Below, in pieces: positions 33,064-41,305 of a stretch of 64,000 bases of DNA. The DNA comes from JBBEAM01 sp040882845 (GTDB lineage Bacteria > Pseudomonadota > Alphaproteobacteria > Kiloniellales > DSM-21159), in the NCBI GenBank assembly GCA_040882845.1, contig JBBEAM010000009.1, positions 186,001 to 250,000 of the forward strand, given 5' to 3'. The position numbers and the translations under genes were made by a program. The notes below the pieces were generated by a model. It did no database searches. It was not told the DNA's origin and saw nothing but the letters and a program-made list of their open reading frames with translations. The stretch's first letter is position 1, and each line of letters begins with the position of its first letter.

Positions 33064-36000
33064 ATGCGCATAGGGCGGCATTTCAGCTTCGCCGACCGGG
33101 ATGCCCTGGAGGCCTTGCCGCTGCGCCGCTATCTCGACCCAGACGGCGCCACCGGAGAACGGGAAATCCGCGTTCCCGCCGACTGGAGCCAGGAGGCCAG
33201 CGGCCTGCTGGTGGAGCGGGTTTTCCGCCGCCAGGCCATCCCGACACGCCTGCGCGCGGTCGAGGAGGCCGACGTTCCGGAATGGCTGTGGCGCTGCGCG
33301 CCGGACTCGGCCGCGCTGGAGTCCCTGCCCGCGGAGCAGCGCGAAACCGGCGAAACCGACGCGCGGCAGGTTTTTCGCCGTATCGCCGGCGCCTGGACCT
33401 ACTGGGGCTGGAAAGCCGGCTACTTCGACACCGAGGAGGATGCGCGCGCCTTCTTCGACGAGATCGGCTGCCTGCTCGCCTACCAGATCGCCGGGCCGGA
33501 TCTGGTACAGTGGCGCAACAACGGCCTCTACTGGGCCTATGGCCTGGAAGACGGCGGCGCGGCTGCGACCTATCATGTCGATTTTGGCAGCGGAGAAGCC
33601 GCCGTCAACGACGCCGGCCTGCGGCACCCCCTACTGCACAGTTTCTATCTGCAGGCAGCGGGGCAAGACCTCCTCTCGCGCGAAGCCGTTTTGCTGCCCG
33701 AGGAACTCGGCTCCGGCTGCAACTACAGCGCCACGAGCGGCGCCGGCCTCCTCACACAGCTCCAGGCCGGGGACGCCGCGGCCGCCGCGGTCCGCCAGCA
33801 AGGCGCCACCCGGCGTGCGCGCCGTGCCGTGATCCTCGATTCCGGGGATCCCGAAGCGGCGGCCTTCATCGCCTGGAAAGCCGCCGAGGAACGCCGCGCC
33901 GCCGCGCTCTCCCTCGGCGCCAGACTCTACGGCAAGCAACTCGAGTCCCAAGGCGAGGAGGCGGCCGCTTGGGAAAGCCTGATCGAGGATGCCTGCAGCG
34001 CCAGCCAGAGCCGCTGCTATCTGCGGGTCGGCGGCGCTTTCCTCGCGGCCCAGCGCGGCGGAGCCACGCTCAACGCCGAACCCCAGCAGCTCTGGCGGAG
34101 CCTGGGTGAGAACGCCTGGCGCGCCTGCGATCCCGGAGTCCTCTTCGCCGAAACCGTCGAGGCGGCCAATGGGTGCGCCGCCGACGGCGAGATGACGGCC
34201 TGCGATCCCTCCGGCGCCTACCACTTCCTGGAAGACAGCGCCGCGCCGCTCGCCGCCGTCAACCTGCTCGCCCTGCGTGGAAAACCCGCCGGGCTCGATC
34301 TCGACTCCCTAAGCCAGGCCGTCACCCTGCTGACCGTCGCGCTCGAGCTTTCGGTGCTGTCCGCGGCAACGCCGTCGCGCCGCATGGCCGAGCGCTGTTT
34401 CGCCTACCGGCCGATCGCCATCGCCCCCGGCAATCTCGCCGCCCTGCTGATGTCGCTCGGCCTCGCCTACGACAGCGCGGAGGGGCGGCAGACGGCGGCG
34501 GCGCTGACCGGATTCATGACCGCGACCGCCTATAGGGTTTCCGCCGAGATGGCGCGCGAACTGGGCGCCTTCCCGCGCTTCGACGCCAACCGGGATGCCA
34601 TGCTGCGGCAGCTGGGCGGGATGAAGCGCGCCAGCGAAGGCCCCCGCAAGACCAAGACGTCTGCCGCGCGGAAAGCGGCGCTGCGGCCACAGGACGTGGC
34701 GATTACCGGCTTGGCAGAACGCTGTGCAGAAGCCTGGACAGGCGCGCTGACCGCCGCCGAAGCGCATGGCCTGCGCAATGCCCAGATCAGCCTGCTGTCC
34801 GCCGCCCCTGATCTGCACCGCCTGCTCGACTGCAGTTGCCTCGGCCTGGAAGCTCTGCCCGGCCTGATCAGGTTCGCGCGGCTCAGCGACGAGGGTTTCT
34901 ACAAGCTCATCGACGCTTCCGCGCCCCAGGCCCTGCGCGCGCTGGGCTACAGCGAGGCGGAGACCGAAAAGATCATCGGCTACGCCGTTGGCCACGGCAG
35001 CCTGCGCGATGCGCCGGGAATCGACCCCGCACGGCTCAAGGAAAAGGGCTTCACCGAGGCGGCCATCGAGGCCGTGGAGTCCGCACTGGCCAGCGCTTTC
35101 GACATCAAGTTCGTGTTCAACAAGTGGATCCTTGGCGGGGAGTTCTGCACCAAGGTGCTCGGCCTGCCCGAAGACAGCCTCGAGGATCCCGGCTACGAGC
35201 TGCTACCGGCCCTGGGCTTTACCGAGGAGGAGATCGCCGCCGCAAACATCCACTGCTGCGGCGCCATGACCCTGGAGGGCGCGCCCGGCCTCAAGCCCGA
35301 ACATCTCGCCGTCTTCGCCTGCGCGCAGCCGGGCGAAAGCGGACGCGGCCCGGTGGTCGACACTGCGGCGAAGCTTGCCATGGCCGCGGCCATCCAACCC
35401 TTCCTCACCGGCGGGATCGATCTCGACATCGTCCTGCCCCAGGATGCGGCGCCCGAGGACTGCAGTGCGCTCTTCCAGAGCGCCTGGGAAGCCGGGCTGA
35501 AGTCGCTGCATATCCACAGGCAGGGCGCCAGACTCAGCGAGAATCCCGATTGGGACGCGGAGATCGAAGCCGACAGGCTGCCCGCCGCCGGACAGGGCGG
35601 CGCTGCGCCCGTCCCCGAAAGGATCGTCGAACGGATCGTCGCCCGCAATGCCAGCCGTACGCGACTGCCCCAGCGCCGCAAGGGCTATACCCAGAAGGCG
35701 CAGGTCGGCGGCCACAAGGTCTATCTGCGTACGGGCGAGTACGCCGACGGCCAGCTCGGCGAGATCTTCATCGACATGCACAAGGAAGGCGCGGCTTTCC
35801 GCAGTCTTATGAACAACTTCGCCATCGCCGTGTCGCTCGGACTGCAGTACGGGGTGCCGCTCGAGGAATTCGTCGAGGCCTTCACCTTCACCCGCTTCGA
35901 TCCCGCCGGCGAGGTCGAGGGCAACGACGCGATCAAGGTCGCGACCTCGGTGCTCGACTATCTCTTCCGCGAACTGGCGGTCAGCTACCTGGGGCGTACG

Positions 36001-36246
36001 GACCTCGCCAACGTCGAGCCCAGCGATCTGATGCCGGACGCCACCGGCAAGGGCGAGGCGCAGTCGGAAATAATCCGGCAGGTCGCCTCGACCGGCTATG
36101 TCCGCAACCAGTTCACCGTCTTCCAGGGCGGTATCGGCGCGCAGCAAGGGGCAAGCAGCACGGCGCGCGATCTCTACGCCGAGCGTCACGAAGAGGCGGA
36201 GCGCCCGGCGGGTCAGCCCCGCGATCCCTCGGAGGAAAAGCAATGA
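33064..36246 (+). CDS. Class II (B12-type) ribonucleotide reductase homologue lacking catalytic residues
   Basis: The 1060-residue protein follows the alphaproteobacterial NrdJ-type reductase: MRIGRHFSF start, WLWRCAPDSAALESLP, GETDARQVFRRIAGAWTYWG, APQALRALGYSEAE, AFDIKFVFNKW, and from about residue 871 RRKGYTQKAQVGGHKVYLRT with a TSCPD domain. The active site is gone: the NPCSE block reads DPSGA (Asp381, Ser383, Ala385), PTGT reads as SAAPDLH (579-585), the redox Cys after HPxxH is Phe194, a middle segment is much shorter, and the C-terminal cysteine tail is missing. There are no frameshifts. AGGGGG lies 9 bases before the ATG. A regulatory or structural role is inference. Confidence 0.85.
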   Translation: MRIGRHFSFADRDALEALPLRRYLDPDGATGEREIRVPADWSQEASGLLVERVFRRQAIPTRLRAVEEADVPEWLWRCAPDSAALESLPAEQRETGETDARQVFRRIAGAWTYWGWKAGYFDTEEDARAFFDEIGCLLAYQIAGPDLVQWRNNGLYWAYGLEDGGAAATYHVDFGSGEAAVNDAGLRHPLLHSFYLQAAGQDLLSREAVLLPEELGSGCNYSATSGAGLLTQLQAGDAAAAAVRQQGATRRARRAVILDSGDPEAAAFIAWKAAEERRAAALSLGARLYGKQLESQGEEAAAWESLIEDACSASQSRCYLRVGGAFLAAQRGGATLNAEPQQLWRSLGENAWRACDPGVLFAETVEAANGCAADGEMTACDPSGAYHFLEDSAAPLAAVNLLALRGKPAGLDLDSLSQAVTLLTVALELSVLSAATPSRRMAERCFAYRPIAIAPGNLAALLMSLGLAYDSAEGRQTAAALTGFMTATAYRVSAEMARELGAFPRFDANRDAMLRQLGGMKRASEGPRKTKTSAARKAALRPQDVAITGLAERCAEAWTGALTAAEAHGLRNAQISLLSAAPDLHRLLDCSCLGLEALPGLIRFARLSDEGFYKLIDASAPQALRALGYSEAETEKIIGYAVGHGSLRDAPGIDPARLKEKGFTEAAIEAVESALASAFDIKFVFNKWILGGEFCTKVLGLPEDSLEDPGYELLPALGFTEEEIAAANIHCCGAMTLEGAPGLKPEHLAVFACAQPGESGRGPVVDTAAKLAMAAAIQPFLTGGIDLDIVLPQDAAPEDCSALFQSAWEAGLKSLHIHRQGARLSENPDWDAEIEADRLPAAGQGGAAPVPERIVERIVARNASRTRLPQRRKGYTQKAQVGGHKVYLRTGEYADGQLGEIFIDMHKEGAAFRSLMNNFAIAVSLGLQYGVPLEEFVEAFTFTRFDPAGEVEGNDAIKVATSVLDYLFRELAVSYLGRTDLANVEPSDLMPDATGKGEAQSEIIRQVASTGYVRNQFTVFQGGIGAQQGASSTARDLYAERHEEAERPAGQPRDPSEEKQ

Positions 36247-36347
36247 GGACGCGCGGAGTCTTCGGCGACAGCACGCTCCGTGAGGGGGAGCCGGCGAAAG
36301 GGCGGGGCACGGACCAGCCGCACCCGAACGCCGCCAGAGGGGTATGA
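36243..36347 (+). CDS. Possible 34-residue ORF coupled to the RNR-like gene
   Basis: An ATG overlapping the stop of the RNR-like gene (ATGA) opens a 34-codon frame starting MRTRGVFGDSTLREGEPAKG. It is Arg/Gly/Pro-rich, with no domain recognised, and ends 19 bases before a terminator hairpin. The overlap is the arrangement used for translational coupling, but a frame this short could occur by chance. Confidence 0.25.
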   Translation: MRTRGVFGDSTLREGEPAKGRGTDQPHPNAARGV

Positions 36348-36366
36348 AGTTCTCCCTGTGACCTTG

Positions 36367-36400
36367 CGGGGTGTTGCGCGTTGCGGCACCCCGATTTTTT
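36367..36400 (+). terminator. Rho-independent terminator after the RNR-like gene
   Basis: CGGGGTG (36367-36373) pairs with CACCCCG (36387-36393) and is followed by ATTTTTT. It ends the transcript of the RNR-like gene and separates it from ridA. Confidence 0.85.
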
Positions 36401-36557
36401 AAGCGACATTCGGACCCTGACCGCCGCGCGACACCGCGGCGTCGCGCTATTGTGCGGGAAGGGTCGCGAGAAGACTAGCCGCGCAGGCGGGCCAGCGGTT
36501 ATGGTCCGCCGGAAATTCAATCCAGCTTACGATCCCGCAGCACCCAGGAGGTATGAA

Positions 36558-37025
36558 ATGGCAGGTCAGATCGACGCGCGGCTCGCCGAACTCGGCATCG
36601 AAGTCCCGGACGCCGCCGCCCCGGTGGCCAACTATGTCGGCTACGTGATTTCCGGCAAGACGGTCTTCGTGTCCGGCCAGGTCCCCATGAAGGATGGCGA
36701 TTTCCAGTACGTCGGCAAGGTCGGCGACCGGATCTCCGTCGAGGAGGCCCAGGAAGCAGCGAAGATCTGCGCCATCAACATCATCGCCCAGCTCAAGGCC
36801 GCCTGCGGCGGCGACCTCGACAAGGTGAAGCGGATCGTCAAGCTCGGCGGCTTCGTCAACTCGACCCCCGACTTCACCAAGCAGCCCCAGGTGATCAACG
36901 GCGCTTCCGACCTGATGGTCGAGGTCTTCGGCGACAAGGGCAAGCACTCCCGCGCCGCGGTCTCCGCCGGCGCCCTGCCGATCGGCGTCTCGGTGGAAAT
37001 CGACGCCATCGCCGAAATCGAGTAG
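36558..37025 (+). CDS. RidA/YjgF-family protein
   Basis: A 155-residue member of the RidA family, whose archetype hydrolyses reactive enamine/imine intermediates made by PLP enzymes. It belongs to the longer subgroup: MAGQIDARLAELGIEVPDAA, NYVGYVISGKTVFVSGQVPM, VKRIVKLGGFVNSTPDFTKQ and HSRAAVSAGALPIGVSVEID. The archetypal catalytic Arg region is replaced by HSRAAVSAG, which keeps an Arg. The ATG has AGGAGG at six bases. The next gene, 49 bases on, is a glutamine-synthetase-like ligase. Confidence 0.92.
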   Translation: MAGQIDARLAELGIEVPDAAAPVANYVGYVISGKTVFVSGQVPMKDGDFQYVGKVGDRISVEEAQEAAKICAINIIAQLKAACGGDLDKVKRIVKLGGFVNSTPDFTKQPQVINGASDLMVEVFGDKGKHSRAAVSAGALPIGVSVEIDAIAEIE

Positions 37026-37074
37026 CGGCTGAATGGCCTTGACCGCATCGTGCGGTCGAGGCCAAATCCGCGCC

Positions 37075-38463
37075 ATGCCTGACGCAAGCGCCTCCCTGCC
37101 GCCAGAAGTGGCGGATTTCCGGAAGCGGCACCCGGAGATCGAATCCGTCGATGCGATCTACCCGGACCTGTCCGGCGTGACGCGCGGCAAGCGCTATCCC
37201 GTCGGGCAGCTCGACAAGATCTTTACCTCCGGCCTGAACTTCCCCGGCTCGGTCTTCCTGCTGGCCGCCAACGGCGAGTCCATGGACCCCGAAGGCTTCG
37301 GCTTTTCCGACGGCGACCCCGACGAAATCGCCAAACCGGTCCCCGGCACGCTGCGGCCGGTCGCCTGGGCGCCGCGCCCGCTGGGCCAGGTGCTGCTGAG
37401 CTTCGAGACCCTGGAGGGCGCGCCCTACCGTTTCGAGCCGCGCAACCTGCTGCGCGGCGTCCTGGCGCGCTTCGCAGAGCTGAAGCTGCGGCCGGTGGTC
37501 GCCTTCGAGCTGGAGTTTTACCTGATCGATCGGGAGCGCACGGCACAGCGCGAGCCGCAGCCGCCAATCTCGCCGCTGACCGGGGAGCGCGACCACGCCA
37601 CCCAGGTCTATGGCATGAACGAGCTCGACGCCTTCGATCCCTTCCTCGACGACGTTCACCGGGCCTGCGCCCTGCAGGGCATCGAGACCGGCGCGATCTC
37701 CGCCGAGTACGCGCCGGGGCAGTTCGAGATCAACCTGCACCACAGCGACGATCCGCTACGCGCCGCCGACGACTGCGCGCTGTTCAAGCGGGCGGTCAAG
37801 GGCTGCGCGCGCAAACACGGCTATCAGGCCACCTTCATGGCCAAGCCCTACATGGACCAGGCCGGCAGCGGCCTGCACCTGCACTGCAGCCTGCTCGACG
37901 AGTCCGGCGGGAATGCCTTCGCCAAGGGCGAGGACGGCGGCCGGGACGACATCGGCCCGCTGCTGCGCCACGCCCTGGGCGGCACCATGGAGGGCCTGCC
38001 GGAATCCATGGCCTTCCTGGCCCCCAACCCGAATTCCTTCCGCCGCTTCCGGCCCAACCTCTTCGTGCCGCTGCGCCGCTCCTGGGGGCACGAGAACCGC
38101 TCCGTGGCGCTGCGCATCCCCACCGGCGGCCCCGAAAGCCGGCGCATCGAGCACCGGGTCGCCGGCGCCGACGCCAACCCCTATCTGGCCTTGGCCAGCT
38201 TCCTGGCCTCGCTGCATCACGGCATCGACAAGCGGACCGACTGCGGACCGGCCTTCGAAGGCAACGCCGGGGAAACCCCCGACGGCGAGATGCCGCTGCG
38301 CCCGCGCCGGGCACTCGACCGGCTGCGCCGCGGCGAAATCCTCAAGGAATACCTCGGCGAGGAGTACCTGCGGACCTACGCGACCTGCAAGGAAGCCGAG
38401 TACGATGCCTTCGAGGACCGCGCCAGCCCGGCCGAGTACGAGTGGTACCTGCAGTCGGAGTAG
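37075..38463 (+). CDS. Glutamine-synthetase-family ligase (PuuA-like)
   Basis: A 462-residue enzyme of the GlnA superfamily that is not a canonical nitrogen-assimilating glutamine synthetase: it has the short N-terminus of gamma-glutamylpolyamine synthetases (VDAIYPDLSGVTRGKRYPVG) and lacks the Tyr adenylylation loop sequence. Metal- and ATP-site motifs are present: SAEYAPGQFEINLHHSDD, MAKPYMDQAGSGLHLHCSL and RIEHRVAGADANPYLALASF. It probably joins glutamate to an amine using ATP. The rest of a putrescine pathway is not adjacent, so the amine is unknown. Translation start is the first ATG in the conserved frame. Confidence 0.88.
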   Translation: MPDASASLPPEVADFRKRHPEIESVDAIYPDLSGVTRGKRYPVGQLDKIFTSGLNFPGSVFLLAANGESMDPEGFGFSDGDPDEIAKPVPGTLRPVAWAPRPLGQVLLSFETLEGAPYRFEPRNLLRGVLARFAELKLRPVVAFELEFYLIDRERTAQREPQPPISPLTGERDHATQVYGMNELDAFDPFLDDVHRACALQGIETGAISAEYAPGQFEINLHHSDDPLRAADDCALFKRAVKGCARKHGYQATFMAKPYMDQAGSGLHLHCSLLDESGGNAFAKGEDGGRDDIGPLLRHALGGTMEGLPESMAFLAPNPNSFRRFRPNLFVPLRRSWGHENRSVALRIPTGGPESRRIEHRVAGADANPYLALASFLASLHHGIDKRTDCGPAFEGNAGETPDGEMPLRPRRALDRLRRGEILKEYLGEEYLRTYATCKEAEYDAFEDRASPAEYEWYLQSE

Positions 38464-38469
38464 TTGAAC

Positions 38470-39087
38470 CTACTGCGCCTGCATCTGCTGCATCATCTGC
38501 TGCAGCATCGCCGGGTCCATCTTGGTGACCGGAACGTCGGCCGGCGGCTCGAACAGCGCGGCGTCCTGGGGGCCACGCTGGATGTTGCTACGCTGGATCA
38601 CCACCTGCTCCTGCCCCTCGCCGCCTTCCATGCGCACGAAGATGCCGTCGTCGGTGACCCAGGCGTGGCCGATGCTGCCGCCGGGATCGGTCACCTTGTA
38701 CTTGGTCACCTCCTCGCCCTGCAGGGTCTCGCGGCCAAGCGCTTCGGTCGGGTAATCGCGGATCCGGTACTCGGGATTGCGCTGCGTCAGCTCGTTGTTG
38801 AAAGGCATCTCCATGGCCATATTCATCTGCGGCATCACCATTACGATGCGCTGCTGATCGGGGCGTACGATGGAGATCTGCTGCATGCCCTGGAGCTGCA
38901 TCTCGGTGCGCTGCCTGCCGCCGTCGTGATAGACCTTCGAGACGATGTCGCCCTGGGTGGTCTCGATCAGCTGATCGGCGCTGTAGGAGGTCGTGAGCTT
39001 CGGAAAGTCCTCGGCGCCTGCGAGGCCCGGGCTCAGCAGCAGCGCGCAGAGAAGCAGCGGCGCGAGGCGGCGGCATAGAAGAGTCAT
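38470..39087 (-). CDS. DUF4412 domain periplasmic protein
   Basis: A 205-residue exported protein with signal peptide (RRLAPLLLCALLLSPGLAGA-E). The mature part resembles DUF4412: it has SKVYHDGGRQRTEMQLQGMQ and VMVMPQMNMAMEMPFNN, and a later ETLQGEEVTKYKVTDPGGSI. The C-terminus is a methionine/glutamine-rich helix (MLQQMMQQMQAQ), an unusual composition that might bind metal or mediate self-association. The fold recalls outer-membrane-lipoprotein sorting beta-sheets of the LolA/LolB type (inference). Convergent with the ligase gene. Confidence 0.78.
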   Translation of the reverse strand: MTLLCRRLAPLLLCALLLSPGLAGAEDFPKLTTSYSADQLIETTQGDIVSKVYHDGGRQRTEMQLQGMQQISIVRPDQQRIVMVMPQMNMAMEMPFNNELTQRNPEYRIRDYPTEALGRETLQGEEVTKYKVTDPGGSIGHAWVTDDGIFVRMEGGEGQEQVVIQRSNIQRGPQDAALFEPPADVPVTKMDPAMLQQMMQQMQAQ

Positions 39088-39176
39088 GGCTTCGTCCCAT
39101 TGGTTGCGGAGGCGGCTTCGAGACTATCGGCAGCGGATGCCTGCGTGAAGCCTCGATGCTGTGATAACCTGCCGCC

Positions 39177-39374
39177 ATGCAGCCGCCGCCGGATAACATT
39201 GTCGCGAGGGCCCGGCGCCGTGCCAGGGAACGCGGCCGCGCGGTCTACCTTTTTCATGACGGCGAGGACTGGAAGCTGACCCAGCGGCTCGGCGCGATTC
39301 CCGGCGGGGCGGCCAGTTTCGAGATTGCACCGCATCCCGAGCATCCAGAACAGGGCAATACAGGCGGCTGCTGA
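39177..39374 (+). CDS. Small hypothetical protein (65 aa)
   Basis: A short frame with an Arg-rich helix (IVARARRRARERGRAVYLFH) followed by DGEDWKLTQRLGAIPGGAAS. The composition of codon third positions is like that of the neighbouring genes, and the predicted helix-strand pattern is plausible, but no homologue is recognised and no strong ribosome site is seen. It is divergent from the DUF4412 gene. Confidence 0.4.
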   Translation: MQPPPDNIVARARRRARERGRAVYLFHDGEDWKLTQRLGAIPGGAASFEIAPHPEHPEQGNTGGC

Positions 39375-39428
39375 GCCGTCGCGGATTTGCCGCTTGCTCC
39401 GAAGCCGCGGCGGCACACATTCTGGATT

Positions 39429-40595
39429 ATGCCCGACGGATCGGAACCGGCTGTCCTCAAGGTCGTCAGCGCGCTGGCGGAGGTTCCTGCCGCCGAGTGG
39501 GACGCCTGCGCCGGTGCGGACAACCCCTTCGTTTCCCACGCCTTTCTCCTGGCGCTCGAGGAAAGCGGCGCGGCCACGGAGCAGACCGGCTGGCTCGGCC
39601 AGCATCTCTGCCTGGAGGACGCCTCCGGCCGCCTGCTCGGCGCCGTGCCGCTCTATCTCAAGAACCACTCCTACGGCGAGTACATCTTCGACTGGGGCTG
39701 GGCAGATGCCTATGAACGCGCCGGCGGACGCTACTATCCCAAGCTGCAGTGCGCCGTGCCCTTTACGCCGGTGACCGGCCCGCGCCTGCTGGTTCGCGGC
39801 GGCACCGACGAAACCGCCGTCCGCGAAACCCTGATCGCCGGCCTGCGCGAGATCTTCACCCGCCACGGCGTCTCCTCGCTGCACGTCACCTTCGCGACCA
39901 AGACCGAATGGGAGGCTTTCGGCGAAGCCGGTTTCCTGCAGCGGCTCGATCTGCAGTACCACTGGCACAACCACGGCTACGCAAGTTTCGACGACTTTCT
40001 CGGGGCTCTGGCCTCGCGAAAACGCAAGGCGATCCGCAAGGAACGGCGCAAGGTCGCCGAGAGCGGCATCGAACTGCGCGCGCTGTCCGGCAAGAATCTC
40101 AAGGAGGACCACTGGGACGCCTTCTACGCCTTCTATCTCGCCACCGCCGACAAGAAGTGGGGGCGACCCTACCTGACCCGGGAATTCTTCTCCCTGCTCG
40201 GCGAGCGGATGGCGGAGCAGGTTGTGCTGATACTGGCCGAGGCCGATGGACAGCCGGTCGCCGGCGCGCTCAACCTAAGGGACAGCCAGGCGATCTACGG
40301 CCGCAACTGGGGCTGTCTCGCCGAGTTCAAGTTCCTGCACTTCGAAACCTGCTACTACGCCGCCATCGACTACGCCATCGAACACGGCCTGCAGCGAGTC
40401 GAGGCCGGCGCCCAGGGCGAGCACAAGATTCAGCGCGGCTACCTGCCGAGCGAGACCTACAGCGCCCATCTGATCCGCGATCCCGGACTGGAAGAGGCGG
40501 TTGCCGATTATCTGCGGCGCGAAGGCCAGGCGATCCGGCATGAGATCGCGGCGCTGGCCGAACACAGCCCCTTCCGGCAGGAGGAGGAGAAGTGA
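39429..40595 (+). CDS. COG3146-type N-acyltransferase (GNAT/FemAB-like)
   Basis: A 388-residue protein of the family once called DUF482, predicted GNAT-like acyltransferases related to peptidoglycan FemAB enzymes. Signature segments are PFVSHAFLLALEESG, YGEYIFDWGWADAYERAGGR, YYPKLQCAVPFTPVTGPRLL and RVEAGAQGEHKIQRGYLPSE. The ATG chosen begins at the conserved region; the frame opens 14 codons earlier at a non-ATG codon. The substrate is unknown. The next gene's GTG overlaps its stop (GTGA), so they are coupled. Confidence 0.87.
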   Translation: MPDGSEPAVLKVVSALAEVPAAEWDACAGADNPFVSHAFLLALEESGAATEQTGWLGQHLCLEDASGRLLGAVPLYLKNHSYGEYIFDWGWADAYERAGGRYYPKLQCAVPFTPVTGPRLLVRGGTDETAVRETLIAGLREIFTRHGVSSLHVTFATKTEWEAFGEAGFLQRLDLQYHWHNHGYASFDDFLGALASRKRKAIRKERRKVAESGIELRALSGKNLKEDHWDAFYAFYLATADKKWGRPYLTREFFSLLGERMAEQVVLILAEADGQPVAGALNLRDSQAIYGRNWGCLAEFKFLHFETCYYAAIDYAIEHGLQRVEAGAQGEHKIQRGYLPSETYSAHLIRDPGLEEAVADYLRREGQAIRHEIAALAEHSPFRQEEEK

Positions 40596-41287
40596 CCCTC
40601 CGCCCCGTCCTGGCTGCCGCCGCCTTTCTACTCTGGCCCGCTGCGATCCTGGCCGGGGAGAGCGATCCTGCGGCGGCCTGCCGGGCCGCGACCGGCAAAG
40701 CCGCGATCGAACCCTGCGAACGCGCCCTGAAAGCCGATTCCGGCGACCTGGAGAGCGGTTTCAAGCTGGCCTGGGCGATGCTTGGCCACAACCGGGAGAC
40801 CGACGCCGTCGAACTCTTCACCCAGCTCGCCGAGGCCCAACCCGAGAACGAGGACGCCCACTTCAATCTCGCGGGCGCGCTGGCCTCGGTCAGCGCCTAC
40901 GAGGCCGCGACCCCGCCGATCGAACGGGCCCTGGCCCTGACCGCCGGGCAACCGCGGACCCAGAAGCTGGCGGCGGCGATCTATCTCAACTCACGCAGCT
41001 ACGAAAAAGCCCATGCGATGCATGTGAAGCTGGCGGCGGCCGGGGATCGCACCTCGATGTTCGACCTGGCGGAGGACTACGCCCTGGGACGCGGCGCCGG
41101 CTACGACCAGCCCGCGGCGCGGCACTGGTACGAGGAAGCCGCCAAGGCCGGCCACGTCGGCGCCATGACGGTGCTTGCGGCCAAGCTGGAGAGCGGCGCC
41201 TTCGGCGATCCAAAGGACCCCGAAGGCGCGGTCTACTGGCGGCGGCAGGCCGCCGAGGCGGCGCGCGGTCTGCCGGGCTGGAAATAA
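40592..41287 (+). CDS. Exported TPR/Sel1-repeat protein
   Basis: A 231-residue exported protein. The signal peptide is LRPVLAAAAFLLWPAAILAG (or cleaved near it), followed by TPR-like helices (about 40-140) and Sel1-type repeats near the end (FDLAEDYALGRGAGYDQPAA, HVGAMTVLAAKLESGAFGDP). Such proteins act as protein-interaction scaffolds in the periplasm. A very strong ribosome site (GGAGGAGG) precedes the GTG, within the end of the acyltransferase gene. Partner unknown. Confidence 0.83.
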   Translation: MTLRPVLAAAAFLLWPAAILAGESDPAAACRAATGKAAIEPCERALKADSGDLESGFKLAWAMLGHNRETDAVELFTQLAEAQPENEDAHFNLAGALASVSAYEAATPPIERALALTAGQPRTQKLAAAIYLNSRSYEKAHAMHVKLAAAGDRTSMFDLAEDYALGRGAGYDQPAARHWYEEAAKAGHVGAMTVLAAKLESGAFGDPKDPEGAVYWRRQAAEAARGLPGWK

Positions 41288-41305
41288 GCCCGCTGCGGAC
41301 GCGGC

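Noticed and set aside
33064..36246. RNR-like gene annotated as functional NrdJ
   Set aside because: The radical Cys, Asn/Glu, phosphate loop and Cys tail are missing, so catalytic annotation is unsupported.
33064..36246. RNR-like gene as a sequencing-error pseudogene
   Set aside because: No frameshift or stop over more than 3 kb, a good ribosome site, own terminator, and codon use like neighbours; the losses are substitutions spread over many sites.
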